Assembly: GCA_014239355.1 (NCBI GenBank)
Contig: JAAZYZ010000033.1
Coordinates: forward strand, 1-33,363
DNA length: 33,363 nt
From: Fidelibacterota bacterium
GTDB taxonomy: Bacteria; Marinisomatota; Marinisomatia; SCGC-AAA003-L08; TMED6
Reading direction: 5' to 3'
Part shown: piece by piece, positions 16,464 through 25,942 of the stretch
Layout of the letters: each line of letters starts with the position of its first letter
How positions within the stretch are numbered: the first letter of the stretch is position 1
Position numbers and translations under genes: made by a program
The notes under the pieces: generated by a model
The model's database searches: none
What the model was told of the DNA's origin: nothing
Seen by the model: only the letters and a program-made list of their open reading frames with translations

Positions 16464-16759
16464 GTTATAGAAATAAGAATAATTTTAATGCATTTAATAT
16501 AAACTCACGGGTCTTTTCTTTTCTTTTCTTTTCTTTAATACTATTAACAGTAGGTTTAATTATAAAAATTAATAATGCTTCAGAAATAATTAAACGTGAT
16601 AAAATTCCTTTTATTTTACAACAAATAGAAATCAAAAAAGATCAAAAAGTAATAGCTATTAACAATAGAGATAAATTGTTACGTACTCATATTAAAAATG
16701 AAGCTCAAAAGAATGGTATGATTAAAGCTAATTATTCTAAAGATATTATTAAATGGTAA
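16454..16759 (+). CDS. ftsL: Putative cell-division protein FtsL
   Basis: This 101-residue bitopic membrane protein has a short basic cytoplasmic N-terminus, one membrane helix at about 20-37 ('VFSFLFFSLILLTVGLII') and a helical extracytoplasmic segment of about 60 residues ('QQIEIKKDQKVIAINNRDKL'). This is the FtsL architecture, and the position between rsmH and ftsI is the canonical ftsL place. FtsL forms a complex with FtsQ and FtsB and activates FtsWI. Sequence similarity itself is too low to see, so the call rests on topology and synteny. Codons 20-28 are built from a pentanucleotide tandem repeat, described separately. The start overlaps rsmH by 10 nt. Confidence 0.8.
   Translation: MPVSYRNKNNFNAFNINSRVFSFLFFSLILLTVGLIIKINNASEIIKRDKIPFILQQIEIKKDQKVIAINNRDKLLRTHIKNEAQKNGMIKANYSKDIIKW
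16512..16536 (+). repeat. Perfect pentanucleotide microsatellite, 5 x TCTTT, inside ftsL
   Basis: Five uninterrupted TCTTT copies lie in the ftsL codons for residues 20-28 (V-F-S-F-L-F-F-S-L), the first half of the membrane helix. The unit length is not a multiple of three, so gain or loss of one copy would shift the frame. Only a change of three copies (15 bp) keeps the frame and adds or removes five hydrophobic residues. Confidence 0.97.
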
Positions 16760-16765
16760 CATGGT

Positions 16766-18511
16766 ATGAGTAGATTATATATTAAATATCAGCAACGCCT
16801 TAGAATATTTAAAAATATAATTTTATTTACTTCATGTTTTATTTTATTCAACTTTTTTTCAATCCAAATCATACAATCAAATTCATATAAAGATGAAATT
16901 ACAACAAAAACTAAATCTTACAAATATAACAAAGGACATAGAGGAAATATATATGATAGAAATGATAATTTATTAGCATATTCAATTCAAAAATGCCTTA
17001 TTTGGATTAATAGCTCAACTACTAGCATTAAGGATAAAAATCAAATAATTGATTTATTTTCTAGTCAATTAGATTTTCCAAAATCAAAATATCATAATAT
17101 TTTAAATGATAATTCAAAATATGTAGTAATTGAAAAAGATTTAATAGTCCAAGACCATAAAGACTTAATAGAAAAAATTAATGGTATAGAACAAGTTAGA
17201 ATTGATTATTATAATCATAGATTATATCCATATAATGAATTAGCTGCCCAATTAATTGGATTTACAGATCATCAAAACCAAGGTAAATATGGAATTGAAG
17301 GATTTTTTAATAAAATACTAACTGGTTCAGAGTCAATAGTAGAATATAATAAAACCGCCTCTGGAAAAACAATTTTTTCACAAAATACATCAAATTTACC
17401 AAATAATGGCTCGGATGTATTTTTAACTATTGACATAAAGATTCAAGAAATTTTACAAAATCAACTAAGTAATGCTTATTTAAAGAATAAAGCAAAAAGT
17501 GCAAATGGGATAATAGTAAATCCAAATAATGGTGAAATTTTGGCAATGGCAAGTATTCCAGAATTTGATTTAAATCATTACAATAAACTATCTAAAGATT
17601 CAGCTCAATTTTATTATTTAAATAGGCCAGTTTCAAGTGCTTATGAACCAGGGTCAACTTTTAAGATAGTGTGTTTTACAGATGCAATTGAAAAAGAATT
17701 GAACAATAAAAAAGAAAAATATTTTTGTGAAAATGGTTTATATAAGGGAAAATATATCGACCCTTTCAAGGATCATGATTCTGGCTATGATTCCTTAACT
17801 TTTGATGAAGTTTTTAGTAATTCTAGCAACATTGGAACTGTAAAAATATTTCAAGATTTAAGTATGAAATCTTTCTATAAAAGAATTCAAAAATTTGGTT
17901 TTGGTATAAAATCTAATATTTCTCTTATGGATGAACATAAAGGAGAGATTAGATTAATTCAATATTATAAAAATAATATTAGAGATTTAGCAAGCGCATC
18001 AATAGGACAATCTATTTTAGTTACAAATTTACAAATGGCATTAGCTTATAGCTCTATTGCAAATGGTGGTTATATGCTCAAACCACAAATTATAAAAAAA
18101 ATTAATCATGAGAATTATTCAGATCAATTATATGAACCTACAATTTTATATAGAAACATGAATGAACATACTTCCAATGTGGTACGTAATTTATTAGAAA
18201 AAACAGTAAAAGAAGGCACAGCAAAAAAAACATATTTATATGATTTAAATATAGGTGGAAAAACTGGTACAGCTGAAATGTGGGATATGGATAAAAAGGA
18301 GTATTCAAAAAATGAATTTATTTCATCATTTGCATCAATATTTCCTATAGATAAACCAAAGTATGTTATGATTATTTCTATAGAAGCTCCAATGTATAAT
18401 AAGAGATGGGGTGGTGAAAGTGCCGTTCCCTGTGCTAAAAGTATTATTGAAGATATTATTTTTTATGACAAGGAATTAATTAGTAAAGGTATATTAAATG
18501 CAAAGGCTTAG
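16766..18511 (+). CDS. ftsI: Penicillin-binding protein, FtsI/PBP3-type transpeptidase
   Basis: This 581-residue class B penicillin-binding protein cross-links septal peptidoglycan together with FtsW. It has a cytoplasmic start, one membrane helix (about 17-37), a pedestal domain with 'KGHRGNIYDRNDNLLAYS' (56-73), and the transpeptidase domain. The active-site motifs are STFK 297-300 (nucleophile S297), SSN 353-355 and KTGT 499-502. There is no C-terminal PASTA domain, unlike many Bacteroidota division PBPs. The ATG at 16766 is used, since the ATG at 16761 meets a stop after two codons. It overlaps murE by 14 nt. Confidence 0.94.
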   Translation: MSRLYIKYQQRLRIFKNIILFTSCFILFNFFSIQIIQSNSYKDEITTKTKSYKYNKGHRGNIYDRNDNLLAYSIQKCLIWINSSTTSIKDKNQIIDLFSSQLDFPKSKYHNILNDNSKYVVIEKDLIVQDHKDLIEKINGIEQVRIDYYNHRLYPYNELAAQLIGFTDHQNQGKYGIEGFFNKILTGSESIVEYNKTASGKTIFSQNTSNLPNNGSDVFLTIDIKIQEILQNQLSNAYLKNKAKSANGIIVNPNNGEILAMASIPEFDLNHYNKLSKDSAQFYYLNRPVSSAYEPGSTFKIVCFTDAIEKELNNKKEKYFCENGLYKGKYIDPFKDHDSGYDSLTFDEVFSNSSNIGTVKIFQDLSMKSFYKRIQKFGFGIKSNISLMDEHKGEIRLIQYYKNNIRDLASASIGQSILVTNLQMALAYSSIANGGYMLKPQIIKKINHENYSDQLYEPTILYRNMNEHTSNVVRNLLEKTVKEGTAKKTYLYDLNIGGKTGTAEMWDMDKKEYSKNEFISSFASIFPIDKPKYVMIISIEAPMYNKRWGGESAVPCAKSIIEDIIFYDKELISKGILNAKA

Positions 18512-19937
18512 CCAAATATTAAAAGGAGTTCAATATTCAGGCTCTGTTGATTCACGGAATATTAGTGGAATTTTTTATGATTCACGAAAAATTCAAAAAG
18601 ATTCATTATTTATTGCTATTAAAGGTTTTAATGTTGATGGTCATAATTTTATTGATAAAGCAATAGAATTAGGAGCTAATTCAATATTATTAGATCAAAA
18701 TATTAAAAACAAATATTCAATACCTTTTTTAAAAGTTAAAGATTCAAGAAAAGCAATGTCTAAAATTGCTTCTAATTTTTTTGGGGATTGTTCTAAAAAT
18801 ATTTCAATTACTGGAATTACAGGAACAAATGGAAAAACAAGTATAACTTATTTAATTAATCATATTTTACAATATAATAATTATGCTACGAGCTCATTAG
18901 GAACACTTGGATTTTATGGACCTAATGGTATTAAAAGTACCAGTTTTACAACTCCAGAATCAATAGAATTACAAAATATATTTAATACTCTTCATAATGG
19001 AGGAGTAACTCATTTAAACATGGAAATTTCTTCTCATTCAATAGCATTAAATAGAATTGATGATGTTGATGTTGATATAGCTATTTTTACTAATTTAACA
19101 AGAGATCATTTAGATTTTCATAAAAATATTGATGAATATTTTAGTACAAAATTAAAATTATTTAAAAAATTACCAACTAACAAATTAGCTATTGTAAATA
19201 GTGATGACCCTTATTCAGATCAAATTATAGAGCAAACAAAATCAAAAATTTTAACTTATGGATTTAATAAGAATTCAGATATTTATCCAACTAATATTAA
19301 GATGTCTTTATCAGGTTCTGAATTTGAAATTAACTATCAAAATAAAAAATTTAAAATGAGCACAAGTCTTGTAGGTGATTTTAATATATCAAATATTTTA
19401 GCTTCCATTTTAGCTTGTAATATTATGGGCATAAATATGGACAATATAATTCAAGCTATTAATCAGTTTAATTTAATTCCAGGCAGATTCGAATCATATA
19501 AGAAGAAAAATGGAGGAATAATTATAATTGATTATGCGCATACTCCAGATGCATTTGAAAAAATTTTATCATTAGTTAAATCAATTCAACCAAAATATAA
19601 AATTATTACTCTTTTTGGATGTGGTGGTGATAGAGATAAAGATAAACGACCCATTATGGGGTCAATATCTGAAAATTTTTCTGATAGTATAATTATTACA
19701 GATGACAACCCAAGATATGAAGATCCTAATTTAATTATTAATCAAATTGTTTCAGGCTTGAAACATCATAAACATATTATATGTAATAATAGAGAAAAAG
19801 CTATAAAAAAATCATTTTCAGATTTAGAAAAAAATCAAGTGTTATTGATTTTAGGTAAAGGAGTTGAAGGCTATCAAATTAATCAAAGTCAAAAAACTAA
19901 ACATAGTGATATTGAAATAATTAAAGAATTATTATGA
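18498..19937 (+). CDS. murE: UDP-MurNAc-L-Ala-D-Glu ligase MurE, predicted meso-DAP-adding
   Basis: This 479-residue ATP-dependent Mur ligase adds the third residue of the stem peptide. The ATP loop is 'TGTNGKTS' (GTNGKTS 109-115), and the Mur ligase centre includes 'MEISSHSIALNRI' and 'FTNLTRDHLDFH'. The specificity motif is DNPR (403-406, in 'TDDNPRYEDP'), which in characterised enzymes marks meso-diaminopimelate rather than lysine addition. It starts inside ftsI (14-nt overlap) and ends inside murF (4-nt overlap). Confidence 0.96.
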   Translation: MQRLSQILKGVQYSGSVDSRNISGIFYDSRKIQKDSLFIAIKGFNVDGHNFIDKAIELGANSILLDQNIKNKYSIPFLKVKDSRKAMSKIASNFFGDCSKNISITGITGTNGKTSITYLINHILQYNNYATSSLGTLGFYGPNGIKSTSFTTPESIELQNIFNTLHNGGVTHLNMEISSHSIALNRIDDVDVDIAIFTNLTRDHLDFHKNIDEYFSTKLKLFKKLPTNKLAIVNSDDPYSDQIIEQTKSKILTYGFNKNSDIYPTNIKMSLSGSEFEINYQNKKFKMSTSLVGDFNISNILASILACNIMGINMDNIIQAINQFNLIPGRFESYKKKNGGIIIIDYAHTPDAFEKILSLVKSIQPKYKIITLFGCGGDRDKDKRPIMGSISENFSDSIIITDDNPRYEDPNLIINQIVSGLKHHKHIICNNREKAIKKSFSDLEKNQVLLILGKGVEGYQINQSQKTKHSDIEIIKELL

Positions 19938-21265
19938 GAATTAAAATTAAAGAAAAAGAATTATTTACAAAATTAATAAATAGAAATTTTAATTTTAAAT
20001 TAAATGCTATTGACTCATTTTGTATTGATTCTAGATTAGTTCAAAAAAATGATATTTTTATGCCAATAAAAGGTAACCATATAGATCCTCATAAATTTAT
20101 TCCTGAAGTTCTAACTAAAAAACCAGCTATGGTATTTAGTGAGGAAGAGTTTATAAATAATAATATTATTCAAGTTGATTCAACAAAAAATATCTTAAAA
20201 AGATTATCTAAACAATGGATAGAATCCTTCAAAAAAAATACCATTGCAATAACAGGATCTAACGGTAAAACAACAACTAAAGAAATGCTTACGAGTATAT
20301 TCAAATCAGTTTATAAAACTAACAATACAAAAGGAAATTATAATAGTTTGATAGGACTACCCATCAACCTTTTTAATTTTTCTTTAGATTCTGAGATTAA
20401 TATTGTTGAAATGGGTGCTAGCAAACCAAATGAAATAAATGATTTATGTCAAATCATAAAACCAGATTATAGTTTAATTACAAATATTCATAATGCTCAT
20501 ATTGGAAATTTCAAATCATTCAAACAATTAGTAGAAACAAAAATTGCCATATTTGAGAATTCACTAGATAATGGAAAAATTTTTGAAAATAATGATGATA
20601 TTAATATATCTAAATATTGTACAGGTTTAAAAAATAAGATTTCTTTTGGATTTCAAAATTCAAAAGTTGATTTTTTTGGAGAATTAAAAGTTAAAGATAA
20701 GAAAACACAATTTTCAATCAATGGAAAGACAATATCTAATCAATATTTAAATAAAGTAATGGCATATAACATGTTAGCTAGTTATTCAATTTCTAGTATA
20801 TATGGGATTAAGCATCAAATTATAGCTGATTCATTTAAAAAATTTAATTTTTTAAATGGTAGGGGTAGACATATTAATAAAAATGGTTATCTAATTATTG
20901 ATGATACCTATAATGCAAATTTTGAGTCATTCAAAATTGGAATTGACTCATTTATGAATATGGTTTTCAAAGGTAGAAAAATTTTAGTTATAGGAGATAT
21001 GAAAGAATTAGGCTTACAAAGTAAAAAACATCATATAAGTTTAGGGAAATATATTGATCAAAAAAATCCTGATTTAGTCTTTAGTGTTGGCGATTTAATT
21101 GCTGATACTACATCTCAAGTAAAAAATATCAAAACTGTCTCTAAACATTTTATTGATAAACAAACACTTATAGAAAATCTTAAATCAGAACTAATTGAAG
21201 GTGATGCTATTTATTTTAAAGCATCTAGATCATTGAATTTTGAAAACATTATAAAAGCATTATGA
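19934..21265 (+). CDS. murF: UDP-MurNAc-tripeptide-D-Ala-D-Ala ligase
   Basis: This 443-residue Mur ligase adds D-Ala-D-Ala to UDP-MurNAc-tripeptide, completing the cytoplasmic precursor. It has an N-terminal substrate domain ('FCIDSRLVQKNDIFMPIKGN'), the ATP loop 'ITGSNGKTTTKEML' (GSNGKTT 108-114), 'IVEMGASKPNEI' and 'IIDDTYNAN', all family motifs. The last domain has 'ILVIGDMKELG'. The enzyme supplying D-Ala-D-Ala (Ddl) is not in this window. It overlaps murE and mraY by 4 nt each (ATGA). Bacteroidota clusters usually keep murF elsewhere, so its presence here is informative for taxonomy. Confidence 0.95.
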   Translation: MRIKIKEKELFTKLINRNFNFKLNAIDSFCIDSRLVQKNDIFMPIKGNHIDPHKFIPEVLTKKPAMVFSEEEFINNNIIQVDSTKNILKRLSKQWIESFKKNTIAITGSNGKTTTKEMLTSIFKSVYKTNNTKGNYNSLIGLPINLFNFSLDSEINIVEMGASKPNEINDLCQIIKPDYSLITNIHNAHIGNFKSFKQLVETKIAIFENSLDNGKIFENNDDINISKYCTGLKNKISFGFQNSKVDFFGELKVKDKKTQFSINGKTISNQYLNKVMAYNMLASYSISSIYGIKHQIIADSFKKFNFLNGRGRHINKNGYLIIDDTYNANFESFKIGIDSFMNMVFKGRKILVIGDMKELGLQSKKHHISLGKYIDQKNPDLVFSVGDLIADTTSQVKNIKTVSKHFIDKQTLIENLKSELIEGDAIYFKASRSLNFENIIKAL

Positions 21266-22419
21266 TATACTTAATTCATCAATATTTTGATATAAATATT
21301 TTACAATATGTTACTTTTAGAGCAGCAGGTGCTGCAATTACAGCATTATTAATAAGCTTCCTCCTGGGGCCCAAAATCATCCGCACACTCCAACTTCACC
21401 AAATAGGTGAAATGATTAGAAAAAATGGGCCTCATACTCACTACCTCAAAGAAGGTACTCCAACAATGGGAGGGATAATTATGCTTTTATCAATTATCCT
21501 TCCCTCTATCCTGTGGAGTAGACTTGATAATATGTATTCATGGATTATTATTATTTCAACTTTATTTATGGGATTAATTGGATTTATAGATGATTATTTA
21601 AAAATAGTTAAAAGAATATCTAAAGGCTTGATAGCCAGATATAAATTGGTTGCACAAATTTTAACAGGAATTTTTATTGCTTTCATGATTTTAAATTATG
21701 TTGAATCCCCCAAAATATTTATAGATCATAATAATGATTATATTCAAAATATATCTGACACTAGTATATCTATACCATTTATGGCTTCAAATTATCAATC
21801 AGACAATAATATGAATGGGTTTTTAGAATTACCTCAATGGCTTTATGTTATTTTGGTTATAGTGGTAATAACTGCTACTTCTAACGCTGTAAATTTAACT
21901 GATGGTTTGGATGGTTTAGCTACAGGGCTATCTGCTATTTCAATATTAGCAATGGGAGTAATAGCGTATGCATCAGGACGGGTAGATTTTAGTGATTATC
22001 TAAACATATTGTATCTCAAAGGCTCAGATGAGTTATTAATATTTTCGTTTGCTACAATTGGTTCTTGTTTAGGTTTTTTATGGTACAATTCAAATCCAGC
22101 AAGTGTTTTTATGGGTGATACGGGTAGTTTAGCACTTGGTACGGTATTAGGAACACTAGCAGTTTTATTGAGAAAAGAAATTTTATTAATAATTATTGGT
22201 GGTTTATTTGTTTTTGAGGCTTTATCTGTAATTATTCAGGTTATTTATTTCAGATACACTAAAAATAAATATGGTAAAGGAAAACGATTTTTTTTAATGG
22301 CTCCTATTCACCATCATTTTGAAGAGAAAGGTTTAAAAGAATCTAAAATAGTAATCAGATTTTGGATTATTGGTGTTTTATTAGCATTATTTTCACTTAG
22401 CACATTCAAATTGCAATAA
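21262..22419 (+). CDS. mraY: Phospho-N-acetylmuramoyl-pentapeptide-transferase
   Basis: This 385-residue polytopic membrane enzyme makes lipid I from UDP-MurNAc-pentapeptide and undecaprenyl phosphate. Key motifs are 'GTPTMGGIIML', the catalytic Asp pair D110-D111 in 'GFIDDYLK', 'NAVNLTDGLDGLATG', 'FMGDTGSLALG' and 'FLMAPIHHHFEEKG' with the HHH cluster. About ten membrane helices are expected. An insertion-like periplasmic segment ('YVESPKIFIDHNNDYIQ' onward) is in the position seen in many FCB bacteria. Codons 32-55 are unusually GC-rich (see findings). The stop TAATG shares one base with murD. Confidence 0.97.
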   Translation: MIYLIHQYFDINILQYVTFRAAGAAITALLISFLLGPKIIRTLQLHQIGEMIRKNGPHTHYLKEGTPTMGGIIMLLSIILPSILWSRLDNMYSWIIIISTLFMGLIGFIDDYLKIVKRISKGLIARYKLVAQILTGIFIAFMILNYVESPKIFIDHNNDYIQNISDTSISIPFMASNYQSDNNMNGFLELPQWLYVILVIVVITATSNAVNLTDGLDGLATGLSAISILAMGVIAYASGRVDFSDYLNILYLKGSDELLIFSFATIGSCLGFLWYNSNPASVFMGDTGSLALGTVLGTLAVLLRKEILLIIIGGLFVFEALSVIIQVIYFRYTKNKYGKGKRFFLMAPIHHHFEEKGLKESKIVIRFWIIGVLLALFSLSTFKLQ

Positions 22420-23735
22420 TGAATAAATTTCTACCTATACATAATAAAAAGATTGGAATTTTAGGAGCAGCTAGAAGCGGCTTAGCAGCAGCACAGCTTG
22501 CTAATAATTTAGGGGCAGATGTTTTTATTAGTGATAGTAATAATTTGTCTAACGTCAAAATTGATGGTGTAGAATGTGAGTTTGGAAAACATTCTAATAG
22601 AATTTTAGACTCTGATTTAGTTATTAAAAGTCCAGGAATTAAAAATAATTCAAAAATAATACAAAAGATTAATAGTGTATCTATTCCTATAGTAAGTGAA
22701 ATAGAATTCGCTAGTTGGTTTACAAATGGATTTATTATTGCATTAACTGGAACAAATGGGAAAACAACTACAGTTGAATTAATTGATTCAATTTTAAAGA
22801 ATAATGGATTTATATCATTTTTAGGAGGAAATATAGGAGTTCCTTTTTCTACTAATGTTTTAAATGAAAGAAACAATTCAAATAGAGATGATTTTTTCCA
22901 TGTACTAGAAGTCAGCAGTTTCCAATTAGATGATATTAAATATTTTAAACCTAATATATCAATAATATTAAATATTTCTCCTGATCATATAGATTATCAT
23001 AAAAATTTTGATAATTATTTAAATGCAAAATTAAAGATAACTATGAATCAAGATATTAATTGCCATGCAATTATAAATGAGAATCAAATATCTAATATTC
23101 ATCAAAAATCAAAAGCAAAAGAAATAAAATTTAAGGTATTAGAGAATTCTTTCTTTTTAAAAGGAAAAAAAATTGAATTAGATATTTCAAAATCATTATT
23201 AAAAGGTCAACACAATTATGAAAATATTCTATCTGCATTTATAGCGTGTAAATTATGTGGATTAGAAAATGAATCAATTACTAATAGTATAAATGCGTTT
23301 AACCCTTTACCGCATAGATTAGAAGAAATATCCTTTAAATCAGAGTCTATATTTTATAATGATTCTAAAGCAACTAATTTACATGCTACTTGTGCAGCAA
23401 TTGACACTATTAAATCCAATATTATATTAATTCTAGGTGGAATTGATAAAAATAATTCTGATTTTAGTATCTTAAAAAAATATAAAAATAAAATTCAAAA
23501 AATTATTTTATATGGCGAATCTAGAGAGTTTATTAATAAACAATTAGCTAGTTATTTCGACATTTATTCATATCAAAACTTTGATAAAGCTGTATACAAA
23601 TCCATACAGCTTTCAAATAGTAGTGATAATATTTTATTGTCACCTGCTTGTGCAAGTTTTGATCAATTTAAAAATTATGAAGAAAGAGGAAATTATTTTA
23701 AAGAAATAGTTTTTAATTATTATGAAAAAAATTAA
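22419..23735 (+). CDS. murD: UDP-MurNAc-L-alanine:D-glutamate ligase
   Basis: This 438-residue Mur ligase adds D-Glu to UDP-MurNAc-L-Ala. An N-terminal Rossmann-like domain ('KIGILGAARSGLAAAQLANN') binds the UDP-sugar. It is followed by the ATP loop 'LTGTNGKTTTVELI' (GTNGKTT 111-117), 'VLEVSSFQLDDI' and 'LNISPDHIDYH', then the C-terminal domain with 'FYNDSKATNLHA' and 'ILILGGIDKN'. These are standard MurD signatures and the length is typical. The start shares a base with the mraY stop and the end overlaps ftsW by 14 nt, so the run is translationally linked. Confidence 0.96.
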   Translation: MNKFLPIHNKKIGILGAARSGLAAAQLANNLGADVFISDSNNLSNVKIDGVECEFGKHSNRILDSDLVIKSPGIKNNSKIIQKINSVSIPIVSEIEFASWFTNGFIIALTGTNGKTTTVELIDSILKNNGFISFLGGNIGVPFSTNVLNERNNSNRDDFFHVLEVSSFQLDDIKYFKPNISIILNISPDHIDYHKNFDNYLNAKLKITMNQDINCHAIINENQISNIHQKSKAKEIKFKVLENSFFLKGKKIELDISKSLLKGQHNYENILSAFIACKLCGLENESITNSINAFNPLPHRLEEISFKSESIFYNDSKATNLHATCAAIDTIKSNIILILGGIDKNNSDFSILKKYKNKIQKIILYGESREFINKQLASYFDIYSYQNFDKAVYKSIQLSNSSDNILLSPACASFDQFKNYEERGNYFKEIVFNYYEKN

Positions 23736-24840
23736 TAATCATACTATTTTATTTTTTACAGTAATAGCTATAGTGCTGTTTGGTACGTTTTTAATGTATA
23801 GTGCTAGTAGTTCTTTTGCTTATTATAAATTTAACAAATCAGATACGTACTTTTTATCTAAACATTTTACATGGCTTTTTATTGGCTTTTCATGTTTAAT
23901 AATATTGCAATTTTTTAATTATAAAAAACTCAATCAATATTCAAAAATTATTTTAGTTTTATCATGGATTATAATGTTAATTCCAATTATAATTAATATT
24001 GGAGAAAAATCAATTGATAGATGGTTTAGAATTGGTAATTTTACATTACTAACTACCTCTGATGCTGCAAAGTTAGGAATTATTATTTTTACTGCTTCTT
24101 TTATTGATAAATATCATCAAAAAATTAATAATACAGAGACTTTATTAAAGCATTTATTACCTTATGTAACTATTTCTATTGGTCTTATAGCATATCAACC
24201 TGATTTAAGTACAACTATTCTGATATCTATTATTTTCTTTTCTTTATTATATACAGCAGGTTTAAATAGACAAAATATTTTATCATTTTTTGGATTAGGT
24301 CTAACAGCATTTTTATTTTTATTGTACCAATTTTCTTATCAGTTGGAAAGATTATTATCTTGGGTTGGATCTGGTGAAGTGAATGGTCAGTCTGTTAATT
24401 CAGTTTTAGCATTAGCAAATGGTGGAATTATGGGTAAGGGTATAGGTGATAGTGTATTTAAGTATAATGGTTTTATTCCTGAAGGACAAACTGATTTTAT
24501 TTTAGCTATTATAGGTGAGGAACTTGGGTTTTTAGGCGTTCTAATTATTTTTTTATTATTTATAATTTTATTATTTCAAGGGCTATCCATATCTAAAAAT
24601 TGCTCAGATAGATTTTCCATGTTTTTAAGTCTAGGCTTAACTATCAATATTTTTTTATATCTTATTATTAATTCAGCATATGTAATTGGTATTTTACCAA
24701 CTACAGGCCTTCCTATTCCTTTTATAAGTTATGGAGGCTCCCAAACAATTTTTAGTTTAATGTCTATAGGCTTATTAATAAGTATTTCTAAAAGTAGTTA
24801 TTCTAAAATTAATCCGAAATATTATTATGATAGATCATAA
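23722..24840 (+). CDS. ftsW: Septal peptidoglycan polymerase FtsW (SEDS family)
   Basis: This 372-residue polytopic SEDS glycosyltransferase polymerises lipid II at the septum with FtsI. Hydrophobic segments run through the protein, consistent with about ten helices. The large extracellular-loop motif with the catalytic Asp is 'FIPEGQTDFILAIIGEELGF' (D258), and the C-terminal signature is 'LPTTGLPIPFISYGGSQTIF'. 'VLFGTFLMYSASS' near the start is also typical. FtsW rather than RodA is chosen because of its place between murD and murG and the ftsI gene in the same operon. It overlaps both neighbours by 14 nt. Confidence 0.95.
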   Translation: MKKINNHTILFFTVIAIVLFGTFLMYSASSSFAYYKFNKSDTYFLSKHFTWLFIGFSCLIILQFFNYKKLNQYSKIILVLSWIIMLIPIIINIGEKSIDRWFRIGNFTLLTTSDAAKLGIIIFTASFIDKYHQKINNTETLLKHLLPYVTISIGLIAYQPDLSTTILISIIFFSLLYTAGLNRQNILSFFGLGLTAFLFLLYQFSYQLERLLSWVGSGEVNGQSVNSVLALANGGIMGKGIGDSVFKYNGFIPEGQTDFILAIIGEELGFLGVLIIFLLFIILLFQGLSISKNCSDRFSMFLSLGLTINIFLYLIINSAYVIGILPTTGLPIPFISYGGSQTIFSLMSIGLLISISKSSYSKINPKYYYDRS

Positions 24841-25942
24841 AATAAATCATACAATATTAATTGCTGGAGGTGGAAGTGGGGGACATTTATTTCCAGCTTT
24901 AGCAATTGGTGATGCATTGCATAATAAAGGGTATAGTATAAAATATATAGGCTCACAATATGGGATAGAATCTAAAATTTTTAAAAAACTGAATAATGAA
25001 TATTATTTATTAAATATTAGAGGTATACAAAGGACACTATCCTTTAAAAATATAATTAATAATTTATTATTTCCTATCCGTTTTTTAATATCATATTTAA
25101 TTACAAAAAGAATTTTAAAAAGGTTGAATCCAATGATTGTGATTGGTACAGGAGGCTATGCATCTGGATTACCTTTACTTGCTTCTATTAGAATGAATAT
25201 TAAGACATTAATCCATGAACAAAATTCTTATCCTGGTTTAACAACACGTAAACTATCTAATAAGGTTGATTCAGTTTGCATTACAACTTTAGAGGCAAAA
25301 AAGTATTTAAATGGTAATATAATTTTGACTGGGATGCCTATTCGAAATAATTTTTTAAAAATTAATAAATTAGATGCATGTATAAAACTTGGATTATCAT
25401 CTAACAAAAAAACAATTTTTGTTGTTGGTGGTAGCCAAGGCTCAGAAACCTTTAACAAATATTTTAAAAAAAATTATGAATTTTATATTAAAAATGATAT
25501 CCAACTTATTTGGCAGTGTGGTTATAAAAATTTATCTAAATATGAAAAAATAGTGAATCATAAAAATATTTTAATAAAAGATTTTTTTAATAATATAGAT
25601 CATGCTTATTGTGCTGCTGATATTATTATATCTAGAGCTGGAGCTGTAGCTGTTAATGAGATTTCATTTATGAAAAAAGCAATGATATTAGTTCCATTAC
25701 CATCATCAGCAGCAAACCATCAATTTCATAATGCAAAATTTTTTGAAGATAATAATGCAGCATTAATGATAGAAGAAAAAAAATTAAAAGATAATATAAT
25801 TGAAGATTCAATTTTAAAGCTATTTAAAAATAAAGAAACATTACAATTAATGGGATTGAATGCAAGCAATTTGATTATAAAAGATGCAAAAGAAAAAATT
25901 GTAGATCAAGTAACTAAATTATTAAAAGTAAAAAAAATATGA
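24827..25942 (+). CDS. murG: UDP-GlcNAc:lipid I N-acetylglucosaminyltransferase
   Basis: This 371-residue GT28 enzyme makes lipid II by adding GlcNAc to lipid I at the inner membrane face. The N-terminal loop is 'AGGGSGGHLFPALAIGDAL' (GGGSGGH 14-20). 'VIGTGGYASGLPLL', 'LIHEQNSYPGLTTR', the second glycine loop 'VVGGSQGSETFN' and the donor-site 'ISRAGAVAVNEISFMKKAMI' follow in the family order. 'LVPLPSSAANHQFHNAKFF' is the conserved C-terminal segment. It overlaps ftsW by 14 nt and murC by 4 nt. Confidence 0.97.
   Translation: MIDHKINHTILIAGGGSGGHLFPALAIGDALHNKGYSIKYIGSQYGIESKIFKKLNNEYYLLNIRGIQRTLSFKNIINNLLFPIRFLISYLITKRILKRLNPMIVIGTGGYASGLPLLASIRMNIKTLIHEQNSYPGLTTRKLSNKVDSVCITTLEAKKYLNGNIILTGMPIRNNFLKINKLDACIKLGLSSNKKTIFVVGGSQGSETFNKYFKKNYEFYIKNDIQLIWQCGYKNLSKYEKIVNHKNILIKDFFNNIDHAYCAADIIISRAGAVAVNEISFMKKAMILVPLPSSAANHQFHNAKFFEDNNAALMIEEKKLKDNIIEDSILKLFKNKETLQLMGLNASNLIIKDAKEKIVDQVTKLLKVKKI

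Noticed and set aside
16761..16769. Alternative ftsI start at ATG 16761
   Set aside because: The frame reads ATG GTA TGA and stops at once; the start is 16766.
22406..22876. Minus-strand 156-aa ORF
   Set aside because: Antisense shadow of the end of mraY and the start of murD, both with clear motifs.
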